A DNA stretch of 64,000 nt from Methanocaldococcus villosus KIN24-T80 (GTDB lineage: Archaea > AGJL01 > Methanococci > Methanococcales > Methanocaldococcaceae), in the NCBI RefSeq assembly GCF_000371805.1, contig NZ_AQUK01000001.1, positions 818,268 through 882,267 on the forward strand, read 5' to 3'. The notes beneath the pieces are model-generated. The model worked only from the letters and a program-made list of their open reading frames with translations, had not been told where the DNA came from and made no database searches. The position numbers and the translations under genes were made by a program. This document shows positions 17,937-28,112 of the stretch, one piece after another (the first letter of the stretch is position 1; every line of letters starts with the position of its first letter).

Positions 17937-19003
17937 TTTACCACCTTTCCCAATATATTCCCTTTCATATCTATAATAATACAATTGAATTTTATATTCC
18001 ACCTCTCTTCAGCCCTCTCTATAACTCTCTTAGCTATTAGATTAAAAACATCATTAACAATATTATACTTTTTCAAAATATTAATAACTTCTTCTGTAGT
18101 ATTGGCATAGAGTATTTTTTTAATATCATCTTTATTGTTTATAAAAAGAGATGAATATGCTGCCAATATCTCATTTCTTGCATCAGCTACTTTTGAATGA
18201 GTGTTATAAATTCCTGCAGCAAGTTTTATTATCTTCCCAGCATGCCCAAATATTGTTATTTTTTCTACTTTATTGTTTGCATAATCTAACAACTCTTTCC
18301 AAAAATTAGAAACTTCTACTATCCTATCCTCTTCAACATTAAGTATTCTTTTAGCATAAACTCTCCCAATATTTCCAGGAACAAAAACAAGATCCTTATA
18401 ATTATTAGCTAAAGCTACATCTATTTGTAGTTTTAATGATTCTATATATGCTTCATTTGACATAGGTTTTACAATGCCTGTTGTTCCAAGTATAGATAAA
18501 CCTCCTACAATGCCAAGCTTTGGATTTAATGTTTTTTTAGCTAATTCTTCTCCTTTAGGGATGGAAATTATTACTGTAGCCCCTTCACCTTTATCTAAAA
18601 GTCTTAAAATATTTTTTATTATCATCTCTTTTGGTTTTGGATTTATTGCATATTCTCCCTTCTTAATTTGTAAGCCATCTTTTGTAACTATCCCAATACC
18701 TTTTCCACCCTTTATCTCTATCTCACCATCATTTCTTAGAAAAACTTCAACCTCCACTTCTATACCATCTGTTATATCTATATCTTCACCTGCATATTTC
18801 CTCACAACAGCTTTAGCTCTATTTTTATCTTTTTCTAATTTTTCTATTGGAATTATTAATTTATCTCCACTACTATTCTCTATTAATACATAATCCAGCT
18901 TTTTATTATATTTTAAAAAATATAAGGCAGCAAAAGCTCCAGCAGCAGCACATGAGCCTGTTGTGTAGCCATATTTTAGCTTCTTTCTAAAGTCATAAAT
19001 CAT
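17933..19003 (-). CDS. cbiD: CbiD, cobalt-precorrin-5B C1-methyltransferase
   Basis: Methylates C1 of cobalt-precorrin-5B in the anaerobic cobamide pathway. The N-terminal signature KLKYGYTTGSCAAAGAFAAL, GIGIVTKDGLQIKKGEYAIN and the SAM-associated GGLSILGTTGIVKPMSNEAY are clear, and 356 residues is normal. The pathway supplies the cobamides needed by methyl-H4MPT:CoM methyltransferase; cbiH lies 39 kb away in the same window. The stop overlaps the start of the phosphoesterase gene. Confidence 0.95.
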   Translation of the reverse strand: MIYDFRKKLKYGYTTGSCAAAGAFAALYFLKYNKKLDYVLIENSSGDKLIIPIEKLEKDKNRAKAVVRKYAGEDIDITDGIEVEVEVFLRNDGEIEIKGGKGIGIVTKDGLQIKKGEYAINPKPKEMIIKNILRLLDKGEGATVIISIPKGEELAKKTLNPKLGIVGGLSILGTTGIVKPMSNEAYIESLKLQIDVALANNYKDLVFVPGNIGRVYAKRILNVEEDRIVEVSNFWKELLDYANNKVEKITIFGHAGKIIKLAAGIYNTHSKVADARNEILAAYSSLFINNKDDIKKILYANTTEEVINILKKYNIVNDVFNLIAKRVIERAEERWNIKFNCIIIDMKGNILGKVVK

Positions 19004-19010
19004 ATTATCA

Positions 19011-20051
19011 TCATAAGATAATAATGTTGTCCTTATATTCTATAACACTCTTTCCATTAATTGTTTTATTATTAATTTTAAACTCCTTTAAAACTTCTCC
19101 AATAATTTGTGCATCTATACCATATCTCTTAGATATCTTTATAACATCCTTGGCATTATCTTCAGAGGTAATAACACAAAATCCTATACCCATATTAAAT
19201 GTTTTAAACATCTCCCCTATCTCTATATCTCCCAACCTCTGAATCTCTTTAAATATAGGTTGTGGTTCAGGAAGGTTGTTAATATAATAAACAACATCAC
19301 TATTCAACCTTCTAAGCTTTCTATAAGTTCCTCCTGTTATATGAGCTAACCCATGGATATCTAAGCTATTAACCATCTCTAAAACAGGTTTAACATATAT
19401 CCTTGTAGGGGTTAATAACTCTTCAGCTACAGTTTTTCCATAGGATAGTTTATCAAAAACCTGCAACTTGGCTATATCAAATAATACTTTTCTTGCTAAT
19501 GTTAAACCATTACTATGTATCCCAGAACTTCTAAGTCCTATTATAACATCTCCCTCTTTTACCTTTTCTCCAGTTATTATCTTATCCTTTTTAACTATAG
19601 CCAAAACAGTTCCTGCTAAATCTATACCATTAACCATCTCAGGAAGTGTAGCAGTTTCTCCACCAATTATATTGATATTTGCCTCTTCAGCCCCTCTATT
19701 TAACCCTTCCCCTATCTGCTCAGCAATCTCTTCTGTTATCCTACCACATGCAATATAATCTACTAAAGCAATAGGTTCTGCCCCAATACAAATAGCATCA
19801 TTAACATTCATAGCTATCATATCTATAGCCACAGTATCAAACTTGTTAGCCATCTCAGCAACAATCATCTTGCTACCTACTCCATCAGTTGTTAAAACTA
19901 AATAATAATCTCCAAACTCTACTGCCCCAGCATAATGGTATTTTAATACTGGCTTGAAATCATTTCTTTTAAACTTTATTTTTGATGTTAAAGCTTTTAT
20001 TACTTTATCTTCAAACTCAATATCTACCCCAGCATCTTTATAAGTTATCAT
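19011..20051 (-). CDS. purM: PurM, AIR synthetase
   Basis: Phosphoribosylformylglycinamidine cyclo-ligase, the ATP-dependent ring-closing step to AIR in purine synthesis. It shows ITYKDAGVDIEFEDKVIKAL, VLTTDGVGSKMIVA, the adenine site around DMIAMNVNDAICIGAEPIAL and GGETATLPEM, and GLAHITGGTYRKLRRL. At 346 residues it is complete. Its ATG overlaps the stop of the methylthiotransferase gene (GAATGA), and cbiD follows 8 bp later. Confidence 0.95.
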   Translation of the reverse strand: MITYKDAGVDIEFEDKVIKALTSKIKFKRNDFKPVLKYHYAGAVEFGDYYLVLTTDGVGSKMIVAEMANKFDTVAIDMIAMNVNDAICIGAEPIALVDYIACGRITEEIAEQIGEGLNRGAEEANINIIGGETATLPEMVNGIDLAGTVLAIVKKDKIITGEKVKEGDVIIGLRSSGIHSNGLTLARKVLFDIAKLQVFDKLSYGKTVAEELLTPTRIYVKPVLEMVNSLDIHGLAHITGGTYRKLRRLNSDVVYYINNLPEPQPIFKEIQRLGDIEIGEMFKTFNMGIGFCVITSEDNAKDVIKISKRYGIDAQIIGEVLKEFKINNKTINGKSVIEYKDNIIIL

Positions 20052-21286
20052 TCTATCTCCCCTATTAAGCAGAATGTTTTAGCATCCTTTATTTTAACTT
20101 TCTTAAATTCTCCAACTTCTTCACATTTAAGCTTTACAGTTTTAAAATTTTCTGTATATCCCTTATCTTTATCTACTACAATTGCCCTTAAACTTTTTCC
20201 AATATATTTTTTATTGTTTATATAACTTAGCTCCCTTCTAAGCTTATCTAAAATCTCACTTCTTCTTTTTCTAATCTTTGTATCAACCTGTTTCATCTTG
20301 CTTGCTAATGTCCCTTTTCTCTGGCTGTATTTTGCCCCATGTATATAATCAGGTTTAACCTCTTTTAGAAATTCTAAAGTATTCATAAAATGTTCATCAC
20401 TCTCTCCAGGAAATCCTACAATAATATCTGTGACAAAACATAGATTTTTGATCTTTTTTCTAAATTCATTTACTAATGATTTAAACTCATCTACAGTATA
20501 TCCCCTATTCATTAATTTTAATATTTCATCATCTCCACTCTGTGCTGGAAGATGTAAAAATTTGCCTATCTTATCATTCTTATAAACTTCTATTAAATCA
20601 TCAACAATCCTCTCTAAATTTTTTGGATGCATCATTCCCACTCTTATTATAAACTCCCCCTCTATTGAACAGATATCATTTAGTAAATTGGCTAAGTTCT
20701 CTCCAATATCAAGACCATAACAAGCAGTATCTTGAGCTGTTATAAATAAGCATTTTGTCCCTCCTTTAATTAACTCTTCAGCTTTTTTAACTATCTTTTC
20801 TTTAGGATAGGAAATAAGATTTCCCCTAGCTATTTTAACTATACAGTATGAACAATTTCCTAAGCAACCTTCACATATAGGGAGAGGGGTTATTAGCTTT
20901 GGAGAAATATATTTTAGCTTTTCATAAAGTGTTTTATGATCCTCCTTATTCTCTCTCTTTCTTTTATGCAAATATTCTTTTAGTATTTCTCCAGCTCTAT
21001 GAGCTTCTCTTGGGTATATATAGGGTAGGTCTCCTATTTTTTCTTTTAAAGCTTTTGGTAAACATCCAGCCACAACCAAGAATTTATTTAATTTCTTTAA
21101 TTCATTTATTCTATAAATCATTCTATTTTCTGTTTCTAATCTAACCACACAAGTGTTTATTATTATAATATCAGCTTCATTAATATCTTCTGTTATTTCA
21201 AATCCCTCTTTTTTTATAGAATTTCTAATAATATCAGTATCAGCCTGATTTAAGACACAACCATAACCTTCTACATAAACCTTCAT
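20048..21286 (-). CDS. tRNA N6-threonylcarbamoyladenosine methylthiotransferase
   Basis: A radical SAM MiaB-family enzyme of the archaeal/eukaryotic CDKAL1-like branch, which converts t6A37 to ms2t6A37 in ANN-decoding tRNAs. It has the N-terminal UPF0004 domain (VYVEGYGCVLNQADTDII, NTCVVR, AGCLPK), the radical SAM motif in CLGNCSYC, LPAQSGDDEILKLMNRGY, and a C-terminal TRAM-like domain from about residue 350. 412 residues. The start follows GGTGAAAGTTT. Confidence 0.92.
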   Translation of the reverse strand: MKVYVEGYGCVLNQADTDIIRNSIKKEGFEITEDINEADIIIINTCVVRLETENRMIYRINELKKLNKFLVVAGCLPKALKEKIGDLPYIYPREAHRAGEILKEYLHKRKRENKEDHKTLYEKLKYISPKLITPLPICEGCLGNCSYCIVKIARGNLISYPKEKIVKKAEELIKGGTKCLFITAQDTACYGLDIGENLANLLNDICSIEGEFIIRVGMMHPKNLERIVDDLIEVYKNDKIGKFLHLPAQSGDDEILKLMNRGYTVDEFKSLVNEFRKKIKNLCFVTDIIVGFPGESDEHFMNTLEFLKEVKPDYIHGAKYSQRKGTLASKMKQVDTKIRKRRSEILDKLRRELSYINNKKYIGKSLRAIVVDKDKGYTENFKTVKLKCEEVGEFKKVKIKDAKTFCLIGEIE

Positions 21287-21384
21287 AAACTTTCACCAAC
21301 AAGTTTTATATATTATTTCTAATATATTTTGTAATAACTCTCTTTTTTTCATTTTTTAACAAATAATTCACAAATGGTGAAATT

Positions 21385-23148
21385 ATGTTTTCAATATTAC
21401 CAGAGCTAAAAGAAATTTTCAGCAAAGATGATATTGAGGAGATAAGAGAAAGTTTATTTAAATATTTAAATGAATTTGAATATAAGGTAAGGAATGAAGG
21501 AATTATTAAGAATGAGATAGATAGGTGGTTAAGTTTAAAAGCCATACAGGTATTTAAAAATTTCATTTCAAAAGAGTATGAAAAAATAGCAGGATTTTCT
21601 ACTCTAGAATTAATGATAAAAGCATATAAAGGAGAGATAAAAAATGAAGCTTTCTTAGAAGAAATCAAGCATTTATTATTAGCTATATCTGGAAAAGCTA
21701 AATACTCAGAAGGATTTTTAGGGGAGAAATTAAAAGATAAAATTATAGATTTTTCAAAACTCAGTGGTAGAGAAGCTGGAAAGAAAAGATCTGAATTTTT
21801 AGATGAAGTTTATAGAGTAATGAAAGATTATATTAAAAAGTATCCCTGTGGTCTTGATAAGGAAGTTATTGAGAGAAGAAGGGAAAATAAAAGATTACTT
21901 ATGGAATTTTTTGGAATAGATGAGGAGGATTGGAATGATTATAAATGGCAATTTAAAAATATAATAAAAGGTAAAAAAGGTCTAGAGATTTTAAAGGAAA
22001 TGAAGTTTATAGATTTTCCAAAGGAAGATTTTGAAGTCATAGAAATGGCTATAGAAAAAGGAATTCCTTTTGGAATAACTCCATATTATTTACATTTGTT
22101 TGACTTTGATAAAGCATATAAGTATGATCTTCCCATTAGAAGGCAAGTGATTCCTACAAGACATTATGTTGAAGTTATGGCTTCTAAGGAAAAGGAAGAA
22201 TTTGATTTCATGGGAGAGTTAGATACAACACCAATAGATCTTGTAACAAGAAGATATGTAACTATAGCCATAATAAAACCATTTGAATCTTGCCCACAAA
22301 TATGTGTTTATTGCCAAAGAAACTGGATGGTAAAGAATTTTGATGAAAAAGCATTTTCTGGGTGGGATAAAGTTGAAAAAGCATTAGAGTGGTTTGCTGA
22401 ACATGATTCAATGATAGAGATTTTAATAACTGGAGGAGATCCATTTAGTTTAAGTGATAAAGCAATTGAGAGAATATTAAATAGGATAGAAGATATGGAT
22501 CATGTTGTTGGTGTTAGATTTGGGACAAGAACATTATTAACAGTTCCAATGAGAATAACAGAGAATTTGTTAGATATTTTGGAGAATTTTAATGATAATA
22601 AGAGAGTTTTAATTGTCACTCATGCAGAATCAGCTTATGAAATTACCCCAGAAGTTAAAGAAACTGTTAAAAAGATAAATAAAAGAGGTATTAATGTTTA
22701 TAATCAGCATGTTTTTCATAAGTTTGTTAGTAGAAGGTTTGAAAATGTTGCTCTGAGAATAGCATTAAAAAGAGCAGGGATTATTCCATATTACACTTTT
22801 TATCCTAAAGGTAAATATGAACATAAGGAGTATTTAATACCTATAGCAAGATTGTGTCAAGAAATTAAGGAAGAAGCTAGGTTATTACCTGGAACATTTA
22901 GAACAGATGAAGCTATTTTTAATGTACCAAGAATGGGAAAATTACACATGAGATCTTTCCAAGATAGGGAGTTAATAGCTTTAAAAGAAGATGGAAGTAG
23001 GGTTTATTTAATGCATCCATGGGAGAAAGGAATATATAAGACTAAGCTATATACTTATGAAGATTACCCAATTAAAGATTATTTAGATAGTTTAAAGAAA
23101 ATTGGAGAAAATATAGAAGATTATTGGACAATTTGGTATTATTACTAA
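21385..23148 (+). CDS. KamA-family radical SAM protein
   Basis: A 587-residue protein of the lysine 2,3-aminomutase superfamily. The radical SAM Cys are at 303, 307 and 310 (CPQICVYC), followed by QRNWMVKNF, ILITGGDPFSLSD and IARLCQEIKEEARLLPGTFRTDEAIF. An N-terminal helical domain of about 220 residues is not found in bacterial LAM. Methanogens make N-epsilon-acetyl-beta-lysine with a different, shorter AblA, so the substrate here is unknown. The ATG follows GGTGAAATT. It stands at the left border of the glycan island, 11 bp before the flippase start. Confidence 0.85.
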   Translation: MFSILPELKEIFSKDDIEEIRESLFKYLNEFEYKVRNEGIIKNEIDRWLSLKAIQVFKNFISKEYEKIAGFSTLELMIKAYKGEIKNEAFLEEIKHLLLAISGKAKYSEGFLGEKLKDKIIDFSKLSGREAGKKRSEFLDEVYRVMKDYIKKYPCGLDKEVIERRRENKRLLMEFFGIDEEDWNDYKWQFKNIIKGKKGLEILKEMKFIDFPKEDFEVIEMAIEKGIPFGITPYYLHLFDFDKAYKYDLPIRRQVIPTRHYVEVMASKEKEEFDFMGELDTTPIDLVTRRYVTIAIIKPFESCPQICVYCQRNWMVKNFDEKAFSGWDKVEKALEWFAEHDSMIEILITGGDPFSLSDKAIERILNRIEDMDHVVGVRFGTRTLLTVPMRITENLLDILENFNDNKRVLIVTHAESAYEITPEVKETVKKINKRGINVYNQHVFHKFVSRRFENVALRIALKRAGIIPYYTFYPKGKYEHKEYLIPIARLCQEIKEEARLLPGTFRTDEAIFNVPRMGKLHMRSFQDRELIALKEDGSRVYLMHPWEKGIYKTKLYTYEDYPIKDYLDSLKKIGENIEDYWTIWYYY

Positions 23149-23159
23149 GGTGGATAAAT

Positions 23160-23494
23160 TTGAGTTATAAGGAGAGAGTTATAAAAGGTGTTACTTGGAA
23201 TTTTTTACTCTTAATTTTATCAGCTCCAATTGGATATTTGGTTAGAATGCTTTATGCAAATGAAATTCCTAAGTTAGAGGTTGGTTTATTTTATGCTGTT
23301 TTAGACTTTTGTTGTATGATGGCTATTTTTAAGGATCTAGGATTAAGTTCAGCATTAGTAAAATTTATTCCAAAATTTTTACATGAGAAAAGGAAAGATT
23401 TGGTTAAGTCAGCAATAATTAGTGTTGGAGTTTTACAAAGTTCAGTTTCTTTAATTATAACAATTTTAATAATTTTATTATCTCCACTTATAGC
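23160..23494 (+). repeat. 335-bp direct repeat, copy 1 (flippase 5' end)
   Basis: The segment from the TTG start through TATAGC at 23494 recurs at 28329-28663 at a constant offset of 5169 bp. Reading both copies side by side I find no mismatch or gap. The repeat begins at the start codon, and the upstream regions share only ACTAAGGTG. Confidence 0.93.
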
Positions 23495-24680
23495 TGAATA
23501 TTACATAAATAATCAAGGTCAATTTACAGGGCATTTAGATTTAGTTATTAATGTTTTGATTATTTTAAGTGTAGGGTTTTGGTTTCAGAGTATCATGGAT
23601 GTTATTTCTAGTTCTATTCAAGGATTTCAAAATCAAAAATATCGTGGAACAATAAGTTTTGTTAGAATATCTTTAATTTTGATTTTATCTGCAATATTTA
23701 TTTATTTTTTTGGATTTCATAATGTTTTTGTCCCAACTTATGCTTATACATTAACCCCAGTTTTAATGATTTTGATTTATGCTTACATATTTTTTAAAAA
23801 GATTTTTCCAGAGTTCTTTGAAGTGAAATTTTTACTTTCAAAAAAATTAATTAAAGATTTATTTTCTTATGGAATTTATATAATGATAGGTAGTGCTGGA
23901 AGTCTTGTTTTGGGTTATATTGATGGAATTTGTTTAACTTATTTTATTGGTTTAAATGCAGTTGCTGATTATAGAAATGTAGCTGTGCCTACTGTTTCTG
24001 TATTAAGCTATTTTGCCTCTTCTGTTACTACTGTCCTCTTTCCTTTAAGCTCTGAGCTATGGGTAAAAGGTTATAAGAAGGCTTTAGGATATGGAGTAGA
24101 GAAGATCTGTTTATATTCTTTTATTTTAGTTTTACCTATGGCAATATTAATGACCTATTTTCCAAAGGTTATTATAAACTTATTTTTTAATCCTCAATAT
24201 TTATCAGCAGCAGATGCTATAAGAATTTTAAGCCTAGGGATGATTTTTATGACATTAAATAATATAGGGTTTACAGTTTTAAATGGCATTGGGAAGCCAC
24301 ATTTATCAACTAAGATTTTATATGTTGGAGCTATTTTTAATTTAATTTTTAATATTTTGCTGATTCCAAAGTTTGGAATTGTTGGAGCTTCTTTAACAAC
24401 AGTTTTTGGTTATTTATTAATGTGGATTTTACAAGTGAAATATTTAAATAAATTTTTAAATTATTCATTTTTGATTAAAAAGTGGATTTTAGTAACTTTA
24501 ATAGGAATTTTTAGTTTGATTCCTTTAATAATAATAACAAAAATTATAAATAATATTATTTTACAGTTAATTTTAGGAGGAATAGTTTATTTTGGTATCT
24601 ATTTAATCGGAATTTTTGGTTTAAGAATTATAGATGTAAAAGAGATTTATGATATGTTAAATAAAATAAGAGGGATTTAA
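23160..24680 (+). CDS. Wzx-like polysaccharide flippase
   Basis: A multi-pass membrane protein of about 506 residues in the MATE/PST flippase superfamily. It should move lipid-linked glycan units across the membrane. About 12-14 hydrophobic segments are seen, and the opening YKERVIKGVTWNFLLLIL and the central FSYGIYIMIGSAGSLVLGYI are typical. The start is TTG 23160 after GGTGGATAAA; upstream codons belong to the KamA 3' end. The first 335 bp recur at 28329 with no difference I could see. It is the first gene of the plus-strand glycan cluster. Confidence 0.9.
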   Translation: MSYKERVIKGVTWNFLLLILSAPIGYLVRMLYANEIPKLEVGLFYAVLDFCCMMAIFKDLGLSSALVKFIPKFLHEKRKDLVKSAIISVGVLQSSVSLIITILIILLSPLIAEYYINNQGQFTGHLDLVINVLIILSVGFWFQSIMDVISSSIQGFQNQKYRGTISFVRISLILILSAIFIYFFGFHNVFVPTYAYTLTPVLMILIYAYIFFKKIFPEFFEVKFLLSKKLIKDLFSYGIYIMIGSAGSLVLGYIDGICLTYFIGLNAVADYRNVAVPTVSVLSYFASSVTTVLFPLSSELWVKGYKKALGYGVEKICLYSFILVLPMAILMTYFPKVIINLFFNPQYLSAADAIRILSLGMIFMTLNNIGFTVLNGIGKPHLSTKILYVGAIFNLIFNILLIPKFGIVGASLTTVFGYLLMWILQVKYLNKFLNYSFLIKKWILVTLIGIFSLIPLIIITKIINNIILQLILGGIVYFGIYLIGIFGLRIIDVKEIYDMLNKIRGI

Positions 24681-26006
24681 ATGAAAATTTCAGTTGTAGG
24701 GACTGGTTACGTTGGTTTAATTCAGGCAGTAGGTTTGGCAGAGCTTGGTTTTGAAGTTGTAGGAATAGATATAGATGAAATGAAGATAAAGCAATTAAAT
24801 AAAGGAAAATCTCCTTTGTATGAAGAAGATTTAGAAGAGCTTTTAAAAAAGCATATAAATAAAAATTTAACTTTTACTACATCTTATGAACCAATAAAAG
24901 ATTCAGACGTTGTTTTTTTATGTGTTGGAACTCCACAAGATGCAGAAGGAAATGCAGATTTGAGATTTCTGTTTTCTGCTGTTGAAAAAATGAAAGATTA
25001 TTTGGATGAAAAATATAGGGTTATTGTTATAAAGTCTACTGTTCCTGTAGGAACTAATAGAAAGGTTAAAGAGATTTTGAAGGGTTATAATGTTGATGTT
25101 GTATCAAACCCTGAGTTTTTGAGGGAGGGAATTGCAGTTTATGACTTCTTCAATCCAGAGAGAATAGTTTTAGGGTTTGAAGATCTAAGTAATAAAAAGC
25201 CAATTGAAATTATGGAAACTATTTATGGGTATTTTAAAGAGAAAAATATTCCTTTTATAATAACCAATTGGGAAACATCAGAATTGATAAAGTATGCTTC
25301 AAATGCCTTCTTAGCAACAAAAATATCTTTTATAAATGAGTTGGCAAAGTTATCTGATAAAGTAGGGGCTGACATAAAAACAATAAGCTATGCCATGGGT
25401 TTGGATAAGAGGATAGGAGATAAATTTTTAAATGCGGGAATAGGCTATGGTGGAAGCTGTTTTCCCAAAGACGTTAAAGCTTTAATAAAACAGTTTGAAA
25501 ACAACAATATAGAGCCAATATTAATAAAAGCTACTGATAAGGTTAATGAGGAGCAAATAAAATGGTTCTTTGAGAAGATTAAAGGTTATTATGGAAATTT
25601 AAATGGAAAGACCTTTGCAGTTTTAGGATTGGCATTTAAACCAAATACTGATGATTTGAGGGAGAGTAGAGCTATAAAATTGATAGATATGCTTTTAGAT
25701 AGTGGAGCAATTGTAAAAGGGTTTGACTATGTGGAGAAGGCAAGAGAAAATACCATCAACATGTATAAGTTAAACAAATCCAAAATAGTTTATGGATATA
25801 ACCTATATGTATTAGATGATATATATGAGGCAGTTAAAGATGTTGATGGAATAATAATAGCAACAGAATATGACTATAATAAAGAAGACTGGAAAAAAAT
25901 AGGAAAATTAGTTAAAGAAAAAGTTATCTTTGATGGGAGAAATGTTTTAGATGTTAAAAAGGTTAAAAAATTGGGCTTTAAATACTATGGGGTTGGTAGG
26001 AGATGA
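24681..26006 (+). CDS. ugd: UDP-glucose 6-dehydrogenase
   Basis: Oxidises UDP-glucose to UDP-glucuronate with two NAD. The N-terminal Rossmann motif VVGTGYVGLIQAVGLAELG, LCVGTPQDAEGNADL, SNPEFLREG, and the catalytic Cys near residue 260 in GIGYGGSCFPKD are all present. The C-terminal domain carries LGLAFKPNTDDLRESRA. 441 residues, full length. The choice of UDP-glucose over GDP-mannose or UDP-HexNAc is an inference strengthened by the following UDP-glucuronate epimerase gene, which overlaps by ATGA. Confidence 0.87.
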   Translation: MKISVVGTGYVGLIQAVGLAELGFEVVGIDIDEMKIKQLNKGKSPLYEEDLEELLKKHINKNLTFTTSYEPIKDSDVVFLCVGTPQDAEGNADLRFLFSAVEKMKDYLDEKYRVIVIKSTVPVGTNRKVKEILKGYNVDVVSNPEFLREGIAVYDFFNPERIVLGFEDLSNKKPIEIMETIYGYFKEKNIPFIITNWETSELIKYASNAFLATKISFINELAKLSDKVGADIKTISYAMGLDKRIGDKFLNAGIGYGGSCFPKDVKALIKQFENNNIEPILIKATDKVNEEQIKWFFEKIKGYYGNLNGKTFAVLGLAFKPNTDDLRESRAIKLIDMLLDSGAIVKGFDYVEKARENTINMYKLNKSKIVYGYNLYVLDDIYEAVKDVDGIIIATEYDYNKEDWKKIGKLVKEKVIFDGRNVLDVKKVKKLGFKYYGVGRR

Positions 26007-26983
26007 AGTATAAGAATATATTAGTTACTGGAAGTGCAGGCTTTATAGGATTTCATTTAAGTAAATACTTATTAGAAAATTATGATGATGTAAATGTTAT
26101 AGGAATAGATAATTTAAACAACTACTATAAGCCTATATTAAAAGAGAAAAGAAATGAAATTTTAAAAAATTATGAAAATTATCACTTTATAAAATTAGAT
26201 TTTTCTGATTGGAATAGTTTATTTGAAAATTTAAAAAATATGGAGATTGATTTAATTGTTCATTTGGGAGCTCAGGCTGGTGTTAGATATTCTTTAGAAA
26301 ATCCTTGGGCTTATATAAAGAGTAATGATATGGGAACTTTAAACATCTTTGAGCTTGCAAGGAAGTTAGATATTGAGAAAGTTGTTTATGCTTCATCTTC
26401 CTCTGTTTATGGAGGGAATAAAAAAATTCCTTTTTCTGAGGATGATAGGGTCGATAAACCTATCTCATTATATGCTGCAACAAAAAGAAGTAATGAGTTA
26501 ATGGCTTATACATATCATCATTTATATGGTATTAAGATGATTGGTTTGAGGTTCTTTACTGTTTATGGCGAATATGGAAGGCCAGATATGGCATTTTGGA
26601 AATTTACAAAAAATATTCTCTTAGGAAAGCCTATTGAAGTTTATAATTATGGAAAGATGGAGAGAGATTTCACCTATATATCTGATATAGTTGATGGGAT
26701 AATAAAAAGTATAGATAAAAATTTTGACTATGAAATATTCAACTTAGGAAATGATAATCCTACAAATTTAGAATATGCTATTTCTTTAATAGAGAAATAT
26801 TTAGGGAAGAAAGCTATCAAAGATTATAAACCTATTCAGCCAGGAGATGTTGAGAGAACTTGGGCTGATTTAACAAAAAGTAGAAAGCTCTTAGGATATG
26901 ATCCAAAGGTTAGGATAGAAGAAGGTTTAAAAAGATTTTGTGAGTGGTTTTTGAAAAATAAAGATTGGACTTTAAAAATTTAG
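26003..26983 (+). CDS. UDP-glucuronate 4-epimerase-like SDR
   Basis: An extended short-chain dehydrogenase of 326 residues, predicted to interconvert UDP-glucuronate and UDP-galacturonate. TGSAGFIGFHLSKYLL binds NAD, the catalytic tyrosine/lysine pair is in YAATKRSNE, and the context DNLNNYYKPILKEKR plus RFFTVYGEYGRPDMAFWKFT is the pattern of UDP-glucuronate epimerases. It overlaps the ugd stop by 4 bp, so product and substrate are made together. Confidence 0.85.
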   Translation: MKYKNILVTGSAGFIGFHLSKYLLENYDDVNVIGIDNLNNYYKPILKEKRNEILKNYENYHFIKLDFSDWNSLFENLKNMEIDLIVHLGAQAGVRYSLENPWAYIKSNDMGTLNIFELARKLDIEKVVYASSSSVYGGNKKIPFSEDDRVDKPISLYAATKRSNELMAYTYHHLYGIKMIGLRFFTVYGEYGRPDMAFWKFTKNILLGKPIEVYNYGKMERDFTYISDIVDGIIKSIDKNFDYEIFNLGNDNPTNLEYAISLIEKYLGKKAIKDYKPIQPGDVERTWADLTKSRKLLGYDPKVRIEEGLKRFCEWFLKNKDWTLKI

Positions 26984-27007
26984 ATTTAAAAAATACTTGG
27001 TGATTCT

Positions 27008-27969
27008 ATGGAATTTTTTAACAGAGAAAAAGAAATAAATGAGATTCTATCAATTATTGAATTTGAGCCAAATTTTATTTATTTTGTTTATGGCCCTATA
27101 AACTCTGGTAAGACAGCTTTAATTAATGAGATAATTAATAATAGATTAGATAAAGATAAGTATGTAGTGTTTTATTTTGATTTGAGAGAGATTTTTATCT
27201 CTAAATATGATGATTTTATTGAAGTTTTGTTTGAGGAATATAACGAAAATAAAAAGCCAGTTGAAATAATAAAAGGTCTAATTAAAGATACTCCATTGTT
27301 ATTTGGTATTCCAGTTCCAAAGAATACTTTGGAAGAGTTATTAAATAAAAAAACCACCAAAAATGTTTTTAGATATATAACTAACATACTATTAGAAATT
27401 AAAAAATCTGGAAAGATACCGATAATTATTTTAGATGAACTTCAAAAGATTGGAGATCTAAAGATTAACGGCTTTCTTATCTATGAGTTATTTAACTATT
27501 TTATCAGCTTAACCAATTTTCAGCTTAACCAAATAACTGCATTTATGTCACGTATTCTGCCTAAGTTCAGATAGTTTATCCATTGAGAAGGTTTATAGCG
27601 AAGCAATATTAAATGGAAGGGCTAAGTACCTCTTAGTCGATGACTTTGATAAAGAGACAGCAATAAAGTTTACGGATTTTTTATCAGAGAATATTTTAAA
27701 TAAAAAACTCACTAATGAAGAAAAAGAGCTAATCTACTCCTACGTTGGAGGAAAGCCAGTTGATATAATATGTGATTCAAAAGCTTAAGAATAAAAATCT
27801 AAAAGAGGTTTTAAACTACCTCTTAAATGATGCCAAACAAAAATTAAAATACTTCTTAGAGGACGTTAAGGAGGAAAATGAAGAACTTTATAAAAAAGTA
27901 GTCTATGCTTTAAAAATATTTAAAGAAAACTATAATGTTGAGGATGTAACAATAGATAACAAAAGTTAG
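27008..27969 (+). pseudogene. Frameshifted archaeal P-loop ATPase
   Basis: An Arch_ATPase-type gene with at least two frameshifts. Residues 1-170 read normally (FFNREKEINEILSII, Walker A GPINSGKT, Walker B IPIIILDELQKIG). The frame then shifts near 27540: the downstream frame gives [20 protein letters not shown] and [20 protein letters not shown]. It shifts again near 27770, where [15 protein letters not shown] continues to 27969. The pieces in order reconstruct one family member of normal domain order. It appears non-functional and has the same N-terminal type as the fragment at 3166. Confidence 0.8.
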
Positions 27970-28112
27970 AAAGTTTTTAGTTAAAAGGAACATTTTATTT
28001 TTAGATACAATAAAAGGGGTTATAAAACCATAGAGTTTTTTTAATCTGGAATGGGATAAAAGAATTGATAGATTAATGGAGAGTTTAAAAAGGAAAATTT
28101 TATAGGGAAATA

